Below, in pieces: positions 52,088 to 61,131 of a stretch of 64,000 bases of DNA (the stretch's first letter is position 1; each line of letters begins with the position of its first letter). A program made the position numbers and the translations under genes. The notes under the pieces were generated by a model, which saw nothing but the letters and a program-made list of their open reading frames with translations, was not told where the DNA came from and ran no database searches. The stretch comes from Octadecabacter temperatus (GTDB lineage Bacteria > Pseudomonadota > Alphaproteobacteria > Rhodobacterales > Rhodobacteraceae): contig NZ_CP012160.1 in NCBI RefSeq assembly GCF_001187845.1, positions 2,046,001 to 2,110,000 on the forward strand, read 5' to 3'.

Positions 52088-52789
52088 TTGCCAACACCGC
52101 CCCCCACCCTTGAGTTAAAGGACGTCCAGTTTCGCTGGCCGGGGCGGGCACCGTTTGAGCTATCGGTGCCTAAACTGGCATTGGCACCTGCTGAAACGGT
52201 GCTGTTGTTGGGCGAAAGTGGATCCGGAAAATCGACACTCCTGTCGCTGATTTGCGGAACAATCACCGCACAAAGCGGCAGGGTGGCGGTTGCGGGCACG
52301 GACATCTCATCTTTGTCTGCCGGTAAACGCGATCGTTTTCGCGCCGAACAAATCGGCCTTATCTTTCAGCAGTTCAATCTGTTGCCCTTTGCCAATGTGC
52401 GCGACAACATCTTGCTGCCGCTTCGGTTCGCACCAGACCGCGCCGCGCGGGTGTCAGACCCCGAAACCGAAGCAGAAACACTGTGCCGCGCGTTGGGATT
52501 ACCCAACAACGTCATGAACGAACAAGCGGGCAAGCTAAGCGTGGGCCAACAACAACGCGTGGCCGCAGCACGCGCCTTGATCGGCGCACCGCCCCTAATC
52601 ATCGCAGATGAACCCACGTCATCGTTGGACGCGGCAACACAATCTGCGTTTCTTGAATTGCTGTTCTCGCAATCTCGTGCGCACCGCTCAACCGTGTTGA
52701 TGGTCAGCCACGACGCACGCCTTTCAGATCAATTTGACCGCGTTATTCATATGGATGATGTCGCTCAGACAGACAGGAACGCGGCATGA
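52088..52789 (+). CDS. ABC transporter ATPase (LolD/MacB-type, zinc system)
   Basis: The start is a TTG at 52088 with GGAG 6 bases upstream. The 233-residue ATPase has Walker A GESGSGKST near 38-46, the signature LSVGQQQRVAAARAL near 151-165, and Walker B LIIADEPTSSLD near 172-183. It is of the LolD/MacB class, pairing with FtsX-type permeases. With the next gene and zrgA it corresponds to the ATPase of the Zrg-type zinc transporter. The stop overlaps the permease start as ATGA. Confidence 0.9.
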   Translation: MPTPPPTLELKDVQFRWPGRAPFELSVPKLALAPAETVLLLGESGSGKSTLLSLICGTITAQSGRVAVAGTDISSLSAGKRDRFRAEQIGLIFQQFNLLPFANVRDNILLPLRFAPDRAARVSDPETEAETLCRALGLPNNVMNEQAGKLSVGQQQRVAAARALIGAPPLIIADEPTSSLDAATQSAFLELLFSQSRAHRSTVLMVSHDARLSDQFDRVIHMDDVAQTDRNAA

Positions 52790-54036
52790 TCCTGCGTCTG
52801 GCCTTTGCATCGCTGTTGGCACGCGGCTTGACCGTCGCGATGACCATTTTGGCGATCGCCCTGTCGGTCATGCTGTTCTTAGGCGTTGAAAAAGTTCGCA
52901 CAGGCGCCAAGGCCAGTTTTGCCGACACTATTTCGGGGACGGACCTGATTGTCGGTGCGCGATCTGGGTCAGTTCAGTTGCTTTTGTATTCCGTATTTCG
53001 CATCGGCAATGCGACCAACAACATGACGTGGGAAAGCTATCAAGACATCGCCGAAAACGACGCTGTTGATTGGATCGTCCCGATCTCATTGGGCGACAGC
53101 CACCGCCAGTTCCGCGTCATGGGGACAACCACGGCGTTTTTCGAGCGCTACAAGTATCGCTCAGGCCAATCCTTAGCTGTGCGCGACGGCGCGCTCATGG
53201 ATGACCTGTTTGATGCAACGATTGGGGCCGATGTCGCTGAAACACTAGGCTATTCCATAGGTGACCCGATTGTTGTGGCCCACGGATTGGCCTCATTTTC
53301 CGAACACAAAGACCAGCCATTTCGCGTCTCGGGGATCTTGGAAAAGACCGGAACACCTGTGGATCGCACGGTCATTGTCAGCCTCGAAGCGATTGAGGCG
53401 ATCCACGTTGATTGGCAAAGCGGCGCGCAAATTCCTGGCCAATCGACACCTGCGGATGTGATCCGCCAGATGGACCTACAACCCCAAGCCATTACGGCGG
53501 CCTTAGTCGGTGTAAAAGGTCGCCTTCAGGTGTTCGGATTGCAACGCAGCATCAATGAATACGCGCAAGAACCGCTTCTCGCCATTCTTCCCGGCATCGC
53601 GCTTCAGGAACTTTGGCAGATCGTCGGGATCGCGGAAACCGCACTGATCGCCGTTTCAGCCATGGTCATCGTGACGGCATTGATCGGCATGATGGCGACC
53701 ATCTTTTCCAGCCTTAGTGAACGACGCAGAGAAATGGCAATCTTTCGGGCGATGGGCGCGCGGCCACGGGTAATATTTAGCCTGCTGGTGCTCGAAGCCA
53801 CCGTGATGTCCGCGATTGGCGCACTGCTTGGCCTTGCCTTGCTCTACCTCGGCCTACTCGTCGCGCAACCATTGATCGACAGCGCATTTGGCCTGTGGAT
53901 TCCCATCACCGCGCCCAGCATGCGCGAGGGTTGGGTTCTCCTCGCAGTTATCCTCGCTGGCGCAATTGTGAGCATGGTTCCTGCAATCAGGGCTTACCGA
54001 ATGTCCGTTGCCGATGGTATGATGGTGCGAATTTAA
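52786..54036 (+). CDS. FtsX/MacB-type ABC permease (zinc system)
   Basis: The 416-residue protein has the FtsX/LolC layout: one N-terminal membrane segment (LTVAMTILAIALSVMLFLGV), a large periplasmic domain (about 50-270), and three C-terminal segments beginning near LIAVSAMVIVTALIGMMATIF, with ERRREMAIFRAMGARPRVIFSLLV typical of this class. It is the membrane partner of the preceding ATPase. In the Zrg system the permease acts with the DUF2796 protein in zinc acquisition; how an FtsX-type permease moves zinc is not clear. It could instead extract or shuttle a zinc-binding lipoprotein. Confidence 0.9.
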   Translation: MILRLAFASLLARGLTVAMTILAIALSVMLFLGVEKVRTGAKASFADTISGTDLIVGARSGSVQLLLYSVFRIGNATNNMTWESYQDIAENDAVDWIVPISLGDSHRQFRVMGTTTAFFERYKYRSGQSLAVRDGALMDDLFDATIGADVAETLGYSIGDPIVVAHGLASFSEHKDQPFRVSGILEKTGTPVDRTVIVSLEAIEAIHVDWQSGAQIPGQSTPADVIRQMDLQPQAITAALVGVKGRLQVFGLQRSINEYAQEPLLAILPGIALQELWQIVGIAETALIAVSAMVIVTALIGMMATIFSSLSERRREMAIFRAMGARPRVIFSLLVLEATVMSAIGALLGLALLYLGLLVAQPLIDSAFGLWIPITAPSMREGWVLLAVILAGAIVSMVPAIRAYRMSVADGMMVRI

Positions 54037-54054
54037 CGCCGCAGGAGCCCGTTA

Positions 54055-54558
54055 ATGAACATATCACGTCGCAAATTGATGGCGCTGTCCGCAGCAAGTG
54101 CCGCATTGCCGAAGGCCGCGCTCGCCAATCGCGCAACGGAAATCACTTGGGACGATTTGATCCCGCCAGGTGTTCCCTACTCGGAAATCATCGGCGAAGG
54201 CGTGATGGATGAACGCAACGATCTTTGGCTTCCCCAGTTTGACGCGAACGCGACCAAACTTAATCCCGCCCTCGACGGGGCGTACATCAAGATGCCCGGC
54301 TATATTCTCCCGATTGAGTACTCAAACACGGGCGTGACCAATTTCGTTCTGGTGCCCTATGTCGGGGCCTGCCTTCACACGCCCCCTCCGCCGCCCAATC
54401 AGCTCGTCTTCGTAAACACAATTACACCGTGGCCTTCTGACAACTTGTGGGACGCGGTCTGGGTCACAGGCCGTATGCAACATGACATCCAAACGACGGA
54501 GGTCGCGGAAACGGGTTATGTTTTGGAGGCAGAGTTTATGGAAATCTATGTATGGTAA
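54055..54558 (+). CDS. DUF3299 protein, Tat-type signal (ZrgD/E-like)
   Basis: The 167-residue protein starts with a twin-arginine-like signal (ISRRKLMALSAASAALPKAALA). The DUF3299 core is GYILPIEYS near 83-91 and VLVPYVGACLHTPPPPPNQLVFV near 98-120. The single Cys and His in ACLHTPPP may form a metal site. Together with the adjacent DUF3299 gene it matches the ZrgD/ZrgE pair of the Vibrio zinc system. Its exact role is unknown; a periplasmic zinc-handling function is inferred from the operon. Confidence 0.85.
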   Translation: MNISRRKLMALSAASAALPKAALANRATEITWDDLIPPGVPYSEIIGEGVMDERNDLWLPQFDANATKLNPALDGAYIKMPGYILPIEYSNTGVTNFVLVPYVGACLHTPPPPPNQLVFVNTITPWPSDNLWDAVWVTGRMQHDIQTTEVAETGYVLEAEFMEIYVW

Positions 54559-55064
54559 CCCTACCGCCAAATCGACGTTCATTGCTTGTCGGCTTAGCGG
54601 CACTTGCCTGCGCCCCCCGCGGCGCACTTGCCGATGACGTTATAGATTTGAAATGGCGTGATTTGGTTCCGGAAACGGAAATCCCTATTCCGCCCTCCGT
54701 CCAAGGACTATTTGAGCACGACGAAACAGACACCCTGACAAGCGAGCAACCCCGTTCAAGTGGCGTGCGGACGGATTGGAACGGACAGGTCGTCAGCCTT
54801 CCGGGGTTTATCGTGCCAATCGACTTTTCAGGCTCAGGCGTTACGGCATTTATTCTTGTTCCATATGTCGGGGCCTGTGTTCACGTGCCGCCACCACCCG
54901 CCAACCAGTTGGTGTTTGTCACAACGTCAAAGCCCTACGAAAGCTCCGGCATGTTTGAAGCCGTCACCGTCGTGGGCATGTTTGGAACAGCGTCCACCTC
55001 GACGCAGCTTGCAGACATTTCCTATGCACTCTCGGCCGATTCAATCGAACCCTTCCCCACCTAG
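54552..55064 (+). CDS. DUF3299 protein, second copy (ZrgD/E-like)
   Basis: The 170-residue paralogue overlaps the preceding gene by 7 bp. It carries an RRSLLVGLAALACAPRGALA signal, DLKWRDLVPE, GFIVPIDFSGSGVTAFILV and PYVGACVHVPPPPANQLVFV, the same core as its neighbour. It ends the zinc-uptake operon. Tandem DUF3299 genes are part of the Zrg set, so the two are probably partners. The downstream DUF6525 gene is convergent, 20 bp away. Confidence 0.86.
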   Translation: MVTLPPNRRSLLVGLAALACAPRGALADDVIDLKWRDLVPETEIPIPPSVQGLFEHDETDTLTSEQPRSSGVRTDWNGQVVSLPGFIVPIDFSGSGVTAFILVPYVGACVHVPPPPANQLVFVTTSKPYESSGMFEAVTVVGMFGTASTSTQLADISYALSADSIEPFPT

Positions 55065-55084
55065 ACAGCGCAACATCAGCCCGT

Positions 55085-55342
55085 TTAAAAATTCAAACGA
55101 TTGAACTTGTCCCGCTCAAGCGTTTTTCGTTCGGCCGTCATCATCCGTGCAAGCGCGTCATCAAGACTTAGGCCTTCTTTGCAGGCCTTGTTCCAAATGC
55201 GCTTGCAGGACACAGGCGACCAAGGCAAAGCCGCATTCGACAGCCATTCACGCAACGGTTTTGGCAGCGCATCATATGCGCGCATTGGATCTGCCGCTCT
55301 CTTTCGACGTGCCAAACTCATTTCGCCAAGGTTCCGTTTCAT
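55085..55342 (-). CDS. DUF6525 family protein
   Basis: The 85-residue basic protein has the DUF6525 core: DPMRAYDALPKPLREWLSNAALPWSPVSCKRIWNKA near 18-53. The family is small and largely restricted to Rhodobacterales; its function is not known. The start shares its A with the stop of the upstream COG0523 gene, so it belongs to the same leftward operon and may be zinc-regulated with it. The bulk of the sequence is helical with no cofactor motif. Confidence 0.8.
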   Translation of the reverse strand: MKRNLGEMSLARRKRAADPMRAYDALPKPLREWLSNAALPWSPVSCKRIWNKACKEGLSLDDALARMMTAERKTLERDKFNRLNF

Positions 55343-56550
55343 TAGGCGGCATTTTCCGCGCGCTGCCAGTTTGGAAACGGATCAGGATAATCCGGCAACG
55401 TTTCCGGCGTTATGTCCTGATCATCCGGAATAAGGGCGGCATCCAACCGCGCTTTGATATCTGCCCAATCAATACCTGCACCGATAAATACGATTTCTTG
55501 ACGACGATCACCCCATGGCTCCTGCCAGTGTTGGTTGATGTAGGCTTGACCGGATTCGTGATCTGGCCACCGTTCTTTTGGAACCGTCGCCCACCAGGTT
55601 CCCAGCGGTTTGACCGATGACAGCGCACCAGCCAATGAAAACTCGGCCACCCATTCAGGGCGCGTCGCGATCCAGAAATGCCCCTTGGCACGGATCACAC
55701 CAGCCAATTCGCCGTTCAGTACATCCATGATTTTTTCAGGCTCAAACGGTCTGCGCGCGCGGTAAACAAACGATCCGACGCCATATTCTTCAGTTTCCGG
55801 CACGTGATCTGCGAAACCATACAGCTCTTTGGCCCACTGCGGATGCTCATGCGCTTTTTCAAAATCAAACAGCCCCGTGTCCAGGATCGCATCGGCAGGA
55901 ACATCAGAATGGGTAGTCTCGATAATTTCGGCATCCGCGTTCAGGCTGCGAATGATTTGACGGGCCGCCTGCACCTGATGCGGCTCGGCGTCAGCCACTT
56001 TGTTGAGGATCACGACATCGGCAAATTCAATTTGCTCAACCAGCAGGTTCACCAAAGTACGTTCATCTTCTTCGCCCATAACTTCTCCCCGATCGCTCAG
56101 GAAATCATGGCTGGAATAGTCACGCAGAAGGTTCACGGCATCAACAACGGTCACCATCGTATCCAGACGGGCCACATCCGAAAGGCTCTCGCCATGCTCG
56201 TCGCGGAAATCAAACGTCGCAGCGACAGGCAGCGGTTCGGAAATCCCCGTGGACTCGATCAACAGGTAATCAAAACGGTCTTCTGCCGACAGTCGACGCA
56301 CTTCCTCAAGAAGGTCATCGCGCAGGGTGCAGCAGATGCAGCCGTTCGACATTTCGACCAGCGTTTCGTCTGTGCGGCTTAGCTCTGTGTCCACGCGCAC
56401 GAGGTCCGCGTCGATGTTCACTTCGGACATATCATTGACAATCACCGCGACGCGGCGGCCGTCGCGATTGTTCAGGACGCGATTAAGCAGGGTCGTTTTT
56501 CCAGCGCCAAGAAAGCCAGAGAGAACAGTTACGGGAAGTTTTTTACTCAT
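55342..56550 (-). CDS. COG0523 (CobW/ZigA-type) zinc-metallochaperone GTPase
   Basis: The 402-residue G3E-family GTPase has Walker [10 protein letters not shown] at 12-20, [14 protein letters not shown] near 39-52, the metal motif [12 protein letters not shown] with CxCC at 71-74, and NKVAD (NKxD) near 186. The C-terminal CobW_C domain (from about 265) begins [14 protein letters not shown]. Zur-regulated COG0523 proteins deliver zinc to client enzymes under starvation. It overlaps the second COG0523 gene upstream as ATGA and is followed by DUF6525. The long C-terminal domain fits the ZigA/YjiA type. Confidence 0.92.
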   Translation of the reverse strand: MSKKLPVTVLSGFLGAGKTTLLNRVLNNRDGRRVAVIVNDMSEVNIDADLVRVDTELSRTDETLVEMSNGCICCTLRDDLLEEVRRLSAEDRFDYLLIESTGISEPLPVAATFDFRDEHGESLSDVARLDTMVTVVDAVNLLRDYSSHDFLSDRGEVMGEEDERTLVNLLVEQIEFADVVILNKVADAEPHQVQAARQIIRSLNADAEIIETTHSDVPADAILDTGLFDFEKAHEHPQWAKELYGFADHVPETEEYGVGSFVYRARRPFEPEKIMDVLNGELAGVIRAKGHFWIATRPEWVAEFSLAGALSSVKPLGTWWATVPKERWPDHESGQAYINQHWQEPWGDRRQEIVFIGAGIDWADIKARLDAALIPDDQDITPETLPDYPDPFPNWQRAENAA

Positions 56551-57650
56551 AAGAGAACTCCTTCAGATATGAGGCCAGATGTTGGTTCAGTTTGTTGCGC
56601 GCGCAGCATGTCGAGGCTGCGCGTCAGTTCTGGGCGAGTCATGTCGCGGGCAATAACAACGATGCGAGTCTGGCGAACGTCCCCTTCCCAGTCATTGATG
56701 GGTACAGGCGGATCAAACAGGTGCTGAACGCCGTGAAAAACAAACGGCGTGTCGACGCCTTCCAGATGCACGATCCCTTTGACGCGCAAAATGTCGGGGC
56801 CACGCAAGGCGATCAACGTGTCCAACCACAAATCGAAAGCTTCGACCGCAATTGGTTCGTCCAAAACAACCGAAACGGATCCGATACGCGCATCATGGGG
56901 GGATTGAATTTCATTGGGTTCCGCGTTGACAGCGAACCCTGACAGATTTTGTAGCGGATCAGCAGAAACCGGAAGTGACAGCCAGTCTGTCGCCTGCTCT
57001 TGCTTGATCCCAGGAAGCATCCCGTTGAGGTTCCAAAGCCCAGCCGGATCGACCCTGCCATGATCCGTGCGACGAATTTCAGCCGTTGGATTAAGCCCGC
57101 GCAAGCGTTCTTCAAAAGCCCGCCATTTGGGTTCAAGAACGAGGTCCGTTTTCGTCAAAAGAATAAGATCGGCCATTGCGACCTGCGACACAGATTCAAA
57201 CTGGCGATCCAGCGTGTCCGGCCCTGCGGCGGCGTCAGCAACTGTTACCGTGCCATCCATCCGAACGCGCCGCGCAAGTGCGGGGTTCATCAAAAGCGTC
57301 TGCAATACGGGTGCCGGATCAGCGAGGCCCGTCGTTTCGATCACGACGCGATCAAACGCGATTTCGCCGCTCTTACGTCGGTCCATCAGGTCGTGCAGGG
57401 TTTGCACCAGATCGTCGCGCATCGAGCAACACAAGCATCCCGACTGCATCAGGATCACATCTTCATCGACCGCTTCGATCAGATCATGATCCAAACCCGC
57501 ATCACCGAATTCGTTGACAATAACAGCAATCTTTGGCCCCTGCCCCGAGGCCAAAATCCCGTTAAGAACCGTGATCTTCCCTGCCCCCAAGAACCCCGTC
57601 AACAGGGTGATCGGTATACGCGTATCATTCGGGGATTGCGGGGTATTCAA
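56547..57650 (-). CDS. COG0523 GTPase, second paralogue, altered Walker A
   Basis: The 367-residue protein is a G3E GTPase with GFLGAGKIT at 19-27, [15 protein letters not shown] near 41-55, the CxCC motif [12 protein letters not shown] near 69-80, and a TKTD (NKxD-like) near 170. The Walker A reads GKIT instead of GKTT: the Thr/Ser after the Lys, which binds magnesium, is Ile here. It may hydrolyse GTP poorly, or the base could be an error or a recent mutation. A Zur-box-like site sits 16 bp upstream of its start, and it leads the operon with the other COG0523 and DUF6525 genes. Confidence 0.88.
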   Translation of the reverse strand: MNTPQSPNDTRIPITLLTGFLGAGKITVLNGILASGQGPKIAVIVNEFGDAGLDHDLIEAVDEDVILMQSGCLCCSMRDDLVQTLHDLMDRRKSGEIAFDRVVIETTGLADPAPVLQTLLMNPALARRVRMDGTVTVADAAAGPDTLDRQFESVSQVAMADLILLTKTDLVLEPKWRAFEERLRGLNPTAEIRRTDHGRVDPAGLWNLNGMLPGIKQEQATDWLSLPVSADPLQNLSGFAVNAEPNEIQSPHDARIGSVSVVLDEPIAVEAFDLWLDTLIALRGPDILRVKGIVHLEGVDTPFVFHGVQHLFDPPVPINDWEGDVRQTRIVVIARDMTRPELTRSLDMLRAQQTEPTSGLISEGVLL

Positions 57651-57665
57651 ATCGGCCTCAACTCA

Positions 57666-57682
57666 ATGTTATCACATAACAT
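57666..57682. promoter_or_regulatory. Zur-box upstream of COG0523 operon
   Basis: ATGTTATCACATAACAT has perfect 7-bp arms around three bases and fits the E. coli-type Zur consensus ATGTTATANTATAACAT apart from the centre. It lies just before the start of the leftward GTPase operon. Confidence 0.78.
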
Positions 57683-57766
57683 AATTTGCGAAAATGGGAA
57701 CGTTTCAGGGGTCGTTTAAACCTCTGCCACATCCGATCAGGACGCGGCAGAGGTCAGTCGCACGTG

Positions 57767-58771
57767 TTACTCAAGGCACTCGCTTAGAACGGTCGCAATG
57801 TTGGAGATCAACTGCGGATAAAGGTCAGCGCCAACTTCAAGTTCAGAACCAAGCGGATCGATCACGCCTGTCTTGGCCTCTGAACCATCCAGAACAGTCG
57901 CGACAAGGCCGGCATTGAACTGCGGCTCGGACAACACGCAGGCGATACCCTCTTCCGCAACACGGGCCTGAACTTCTGCGATCCGCGCAGGGCTCGGGTC
58001 GGACGCATCGCCAATCGAGATCGCGCCAGATGCCGCGAAATCAAAGTCGGTCTCAAAATATTGATAGGCGTCGTGGAAGACCACGAACTTACCGCCACGA
58101 ACAGGTTCAAGCGTCGCGTTGACCTCGGCCATCATCGCTTCGATCTCGGCGCGGCCTGCGGTTGCGTTGGCATAGTAAGTGCCTGCATTTTCAGGGTCTG
58201 CAGCGGACAATTGTGCAGCAATCACGTTCAACCAAGCGGAGGCGTTGTTTGGTGACAACCATGCGTGCGGATCATGCGCACCGTGGTTATGGCCTTCGTG
58301 CCCATCTGCTTCAGCGTGATCATCATGATCGTCGTGATCCTCATCATGATCGTCGTGATCCTCGTCATGATCATCGTGGTCGTCTTCATCCCCATGATCA
58401 TGCGCTTCAAACAATGCGCCCTCACGGAACTCCAACTTCAACGTTTCATCAGCTTCCAACAGCTCAGTAACGGAGGCATCTGGTGCTAAGTTCTCAATCG
58501 CGTCTTCCAACCAAGGGCTCAGATCCTCACCAACCCAAAACACAAGATCAGCATTCTGAAGCGCGGATGCTTCAGACGGGCGAAGGCTGTATTCATGCGG
58601 GCTCGCGCCGGATTGAACGATAAGATCAGGGGTGCCGACCCCATCCATGACGCGGGCGACCAAAGAATGAACTGGCGCAATATCTACCGCAACGCTAGGT
58701 GCATCGGCGAAGGCCGTTCCGCCCATCAAAGTTGCCGTTAAGGAGAGTGAAAGAAGGTTTCTGGACATCAT
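57767..58771 (-). CDS. znuA: Zinc ABC transporter solute-binding protein
   Basis: I start at the ATG at 58771 (a second ATG follows at 58768); a long frame to 58936 overlaps the divergent zur gene. The 334-residue protein has a signal peptide (LLSLSLTATLMGGTAFA) and the cluster A-I fold: DIAPVHSLVARVMDG, SGASPHEYSLRPSEA (first zinc His), HGAHDPHAWLSPNNA (second), and FHDAYQYFE (third). Between them is a long His/Asp-rich loop (about 120-165), typical of ZnuA and thought to collect zinc. It captures zinc in the periplasm for ZnuBC. It is divergent from zur-znuCB. Confidence 0.95.
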   Translation of the reverse strand: MMSRNLLSLSLTATLMGGTAFADAPSVAVDIAPVHSLVARVMDGVGTPDLIVQSGASPHEYSLRPSEASALQNADLVFWVGEDLSPWLEDAIENLAPDASVTELLEADETLKLEFREGALFEAHDHGDEDDHDDHDEDHDDHDEDHDDHDDHAEADGHEGHNHGAHDPHAWLSPNNASAWLNVIAAQLSAADPENAGTYYANATAGRAEIEAMMAEVNATLEPVRGGKFVVFHDAYQYFETDFDFAASGAISIGDASDPSPARIAEVQARVAEEGIACVLSEPQFNAGLVATVLDGSEAKTGVIDPLGSELEVGADLYPQLISNIATVLSECLE

Positions 58772-58778
58772 CGCACCT

Positions 58779-58795
58779 ATGTGATTGTATAACAT
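58779..58795. promoter_or_regulatory. Zur-box between znuA and zur
   Basis: ATGTGATTGTATAACAT fits ATGTTAT-N3-ATAACAT with one mismatch. A second weaker match (ATGTAAT, then ATGACAA after three bases) at 58815-58831 overlaps the zur start codon. Both would let Zur control znuA and its own operon from the 53-bp gap. Confidence 0.72.
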
Positions 58796-58824
58796 TACAG
58801 GCCTCCTAAACAAAATGTAATAAC

Positions 58825-59337
58825 ATGACAAGTGATTCAAAAAATAAACACGACACCGGCCCCCTTGGGTTCGCCGAACACAACCATGGTGCCTGCGTGA
58901 GCGACGGTCTTCTGGCCGCTGAAACGCTATGCGCACAAGGTGGTCAGCGTTTCACGCCTGTTCGCAGGAAGGTATTGGAAATCCTTTTGCAGGAACACCG
59001 TGCACTGGGTGCATACGCAATTCTGGATCACTTGCGCGAAGACGGGTTCGGGTCACAACCACCCGTCGCATACCGTGCGCTGGAATTCCTTGTCGCGAAT
59101 GGTTTGGCCCATAAGATTGAGCGCCTGAACGCTTTTATCGCCTGTTCTCATCCCAATCACGCCCACACACCCGCCTTCATGATTTGCCGCTTGTGCGAGT
59201 CCGTCGCTGAAACACAATCTTCAGCCGCACGTGGCGCACTCGGCGAGGCCGCCCAAGCCACAGGTTTCAAAATTGAACGGACTGTCGTAGAGGCGGAAGG
59301 CGTTTGTCCTGCATGTGTGGATAAAGTCGAAGCATGA
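58825..59337 (+). CDS. zur: Zinc uptake regulator, Fur family
   Basis: The 170-residue protein has the Fur/Zur winged helix (about 40-100: RFTPVRRKVLEILLQEHRALGAYAILDHL, PVAYRALEFLVANGL), the site HPNHAHTPAFMICRLCESV with CxxC near 128-131, and a final CPAC pair near 163-166. An N-terminal HNHGAC adds further metal ligands. With zinc it should repress znuA, znuCB and the other Zur-box operons. It is directly followed by znuC (ATGA overlap) and divergent from znuA, the standard arrangement. Confidence 0.94.
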   Translation: MTSDSKNKHDTGPLGFAEHNHGACVSDGLLAAETLCAQGGQRFTPVRRKVLEILLQEHRALGAYAILDHLREDGFGSQPPVAYRALEFLVANGLAHKIERLNAFIACSHPNHAHTPAFMICRLCESVAETQSSAARGALGEAAQATGFKIERTVVEAEGVCPACVDKVEA

Positions 59338-60095
59338 GCCTGATCACTGTCAAAGACCTGAGCATCAATTACGGTGCGCGCACTGTCTTGTCGCGCGTTT
59401 CTCTTTCTGTTGAAGCTGGGGAAATCGTTACGATTGTCGGGCCGAACGGATCCGGCAAGACGAGCCTTTTGCGTGCTATCATCGGGGCGGTTAAACCTGT
59501 TCGCGGCACTGTGGAACTCGGGCGCAATGTGACGCTTGGTTATGTGCCACAACGGCTCCATATTGATGAAACGCTACCGATGACCGTCGCACGGTTCCTG
59601 CGCCTGCCAAATGGCGCAAAGCCCGACATGATCCATCAAGCGCTGACGCAAGCCGGTGCGCCAGATCTATTAAACGCACAATTATCCAAATTATCCGGTG
59701 GGCAATTCCAGCGTGTCCTGCTGGCCCGCGCCCTACTTGGGACGCCGGATGTATTGCTATTAGACGAGGCAACGCAGGGCCTTGACCAACGCGGATCTGC
59801 CGCCTTTTACCAGCAGATTGAACAAGTTAGAAAAGAAACCGGATGCGCGATTTTGATGATCAGCCACGAACTTCACGTCGTGATGAGTGCGTCTGACCGT
59901 GTGATTTGCCTGAACGGTCATGTGTGCTGCGAAGGCACGCCGGCTGTTGTGGCTTCTGCACCAGAATACCGTGCCTTGTTCGGAACTGGAACCGGTGGCG
60001 CATTGGCGCTTTACCGTCATGAACATGACCACGGGCACGATCATGACCATGCACATAATCACCACGACCACGATCACACAGAGGCCGCCGAATAA
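59334..60095 (+). CDS. znuC: Zinc ABC transporter ATPase
   Basis: The 253-residue ATPase has Walker A GPNGSGKTSL near 39-48, the signature LSGGQFQRVLLARAL near 122-136, and Walker B VLLLDEATQGLDQ near 143-155. The C-terminal 25 residues are His/Asp-rich (HEHDHGHDHDHAHNHHDHDH), as in ZnuC, and may sense or buffer zinc. It overlaps zur at the start and ends at the znuB start. It drives zinc import through ZnuB. Confidence 0.95.
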   Translation: MSLITVKDLSINYGARTVLSRVSLSVEAGEIVTIVGPNGSGKTSLLRAIIGAVKPVRGTVELGRNVTLGYVPQRLHIDETLPMTVARFLRLPNGAKPDMIHQALTQAGAPDLLNAQLSKLSGGQFQRVLLARALLGTPDVLLLDEATQGLDQRGSAAFYQQIEQVRKETGCAILMISHELHVVMSASDRVICLNGHVCCEGTPAVVASAPEYRALFGTGTGGALALYRHEHDHGHDHDHAHNHHDHDHTEAAE

Positions 60096-60889
60096 TGCTT
60101 GATGATTTTATGGTGCGCGCCGCATTGGCAGGGACTGGAGTGGCTTTGGCTGCGGCCCCGCTTGGGTGTTTCGTGGTCTGGCGCAGGATGGCCTATTTCG
60201 GCGACGCAACTGCTCATGCCGCGATCCTTGGGGTCGCCCTATCGCTCGCATTTTCAATGTCAGTCTTTGTCGGTGCAATGGTTGTGGCCCTCTTGATGGC
60301 GCTGACCGTGAATTTCTTGTCCGGCAGAGGCTACGCAATGGACACATTGCTGGGGGTAATGGCACATTCTGCCCTTGCGTTTGGTTTGGTCGCCGTATCG
60401 TTTTTATCGGGTATTCGCATCGATCTTATGGCCTATCTATTTGGTGACATTCTTGCCGTATCGCGCGTGGACTTAGGTGTGATTTGGTCCGGCGCAGCTA
60501 TTGTCGTAGCGCTGATCGGATGGCGCTGGTCGGCCCTTTTGACCACAACCTTGAACGAAGACCTGGCCTATGCGAACGGCATCAACCCAAAACGTGAGCA
60601 GCTTGTCCTAACTTTAGCATTGGCAATCACCGTGGCCGTCGCGATTAAGGTCGTCGGTGTTTTGTTGATTGCCGCAATGCTGATCATCCCCGCAGCAGCA
60701 GCACGACCTTTGTCACGAACACCTGAGGGCATGGCAGTGACAGCCGGGTTGATCGGCATGACCTCAGTGATCGTCGGCCTACGCGCAGCCTTTGTGTTCG
60801 ACACCCCTGCGGGCCCATCTATCGTCTGCGTCGCGGCCCTCAGCTTCGTGATGTCGAGCATACTTAGAACCTTCAGAACGACAGCTTAA
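60095..60889 (+). CDS. znuB: Zinc ABC transporter permease
   Basis: The 264-residue membrane protein has about eight membrane segments and the ABC-3 family sequences CFVVWRRMAYFGDATAHAAILGVAL near 25-49, YLFGDILAVSRVDL and LLIAAMLIIPAAAARPLSRTPEGM. Length and pattern fit ZnuB. It is the last gene of the zur-znuC-znuB operon; no clear terminator was seen after it. Confidence 0.95.
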   Translation: MLDDFMVRAALAGTGVALAAAPLGCFVVWRRMAYFGDATAHAAILGVALSLAFSMSVFVGAMVVALLMALTVNFLSGRGYAMDTLLGVMAHSALAFGLVAVSFLSGIRIDLMAYLFGDILAVSRVDLGVIWSGAAIVVALIGWRWSALLTTTLNEDLAYANGINPKREQLVLTLALAITVAVAIKVVGVLLIAAMLIIPAAAARPLSRTPEGMAVTAGLIGMTSVIVGLRAAFVFDTPAGPSIVCVAALSFVMSSILRTFRTTA

Positions 60890-61131
60890 GCCCTCTACTC
60901 GCTCTAAAATAAGCATCCATATATCAATTGAATGGTGAGATGGCTAAGGCTCAGTCCGCCATAAGCATGAATAGTCTCGTATCATCTTGTACAATAAGAA
61001 CGGGAGATTTCTATTTATTGCGATTTTTAACACGTTGTTGATTTAGTTTGGTCTCATATTGCATCACCCTAACTCAAGAGAAATGTGGGTCCAGATGTGG
61101 GGCCTAAGGGCTAATGGAGCGACACGAACAC

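Noticed and set aside
55678..56382. Open frame of 234 codons on the + strand
   Set aside because: Antisense to the first COG0523 GTPase, whose Walker A and CxCC motifs are intact.
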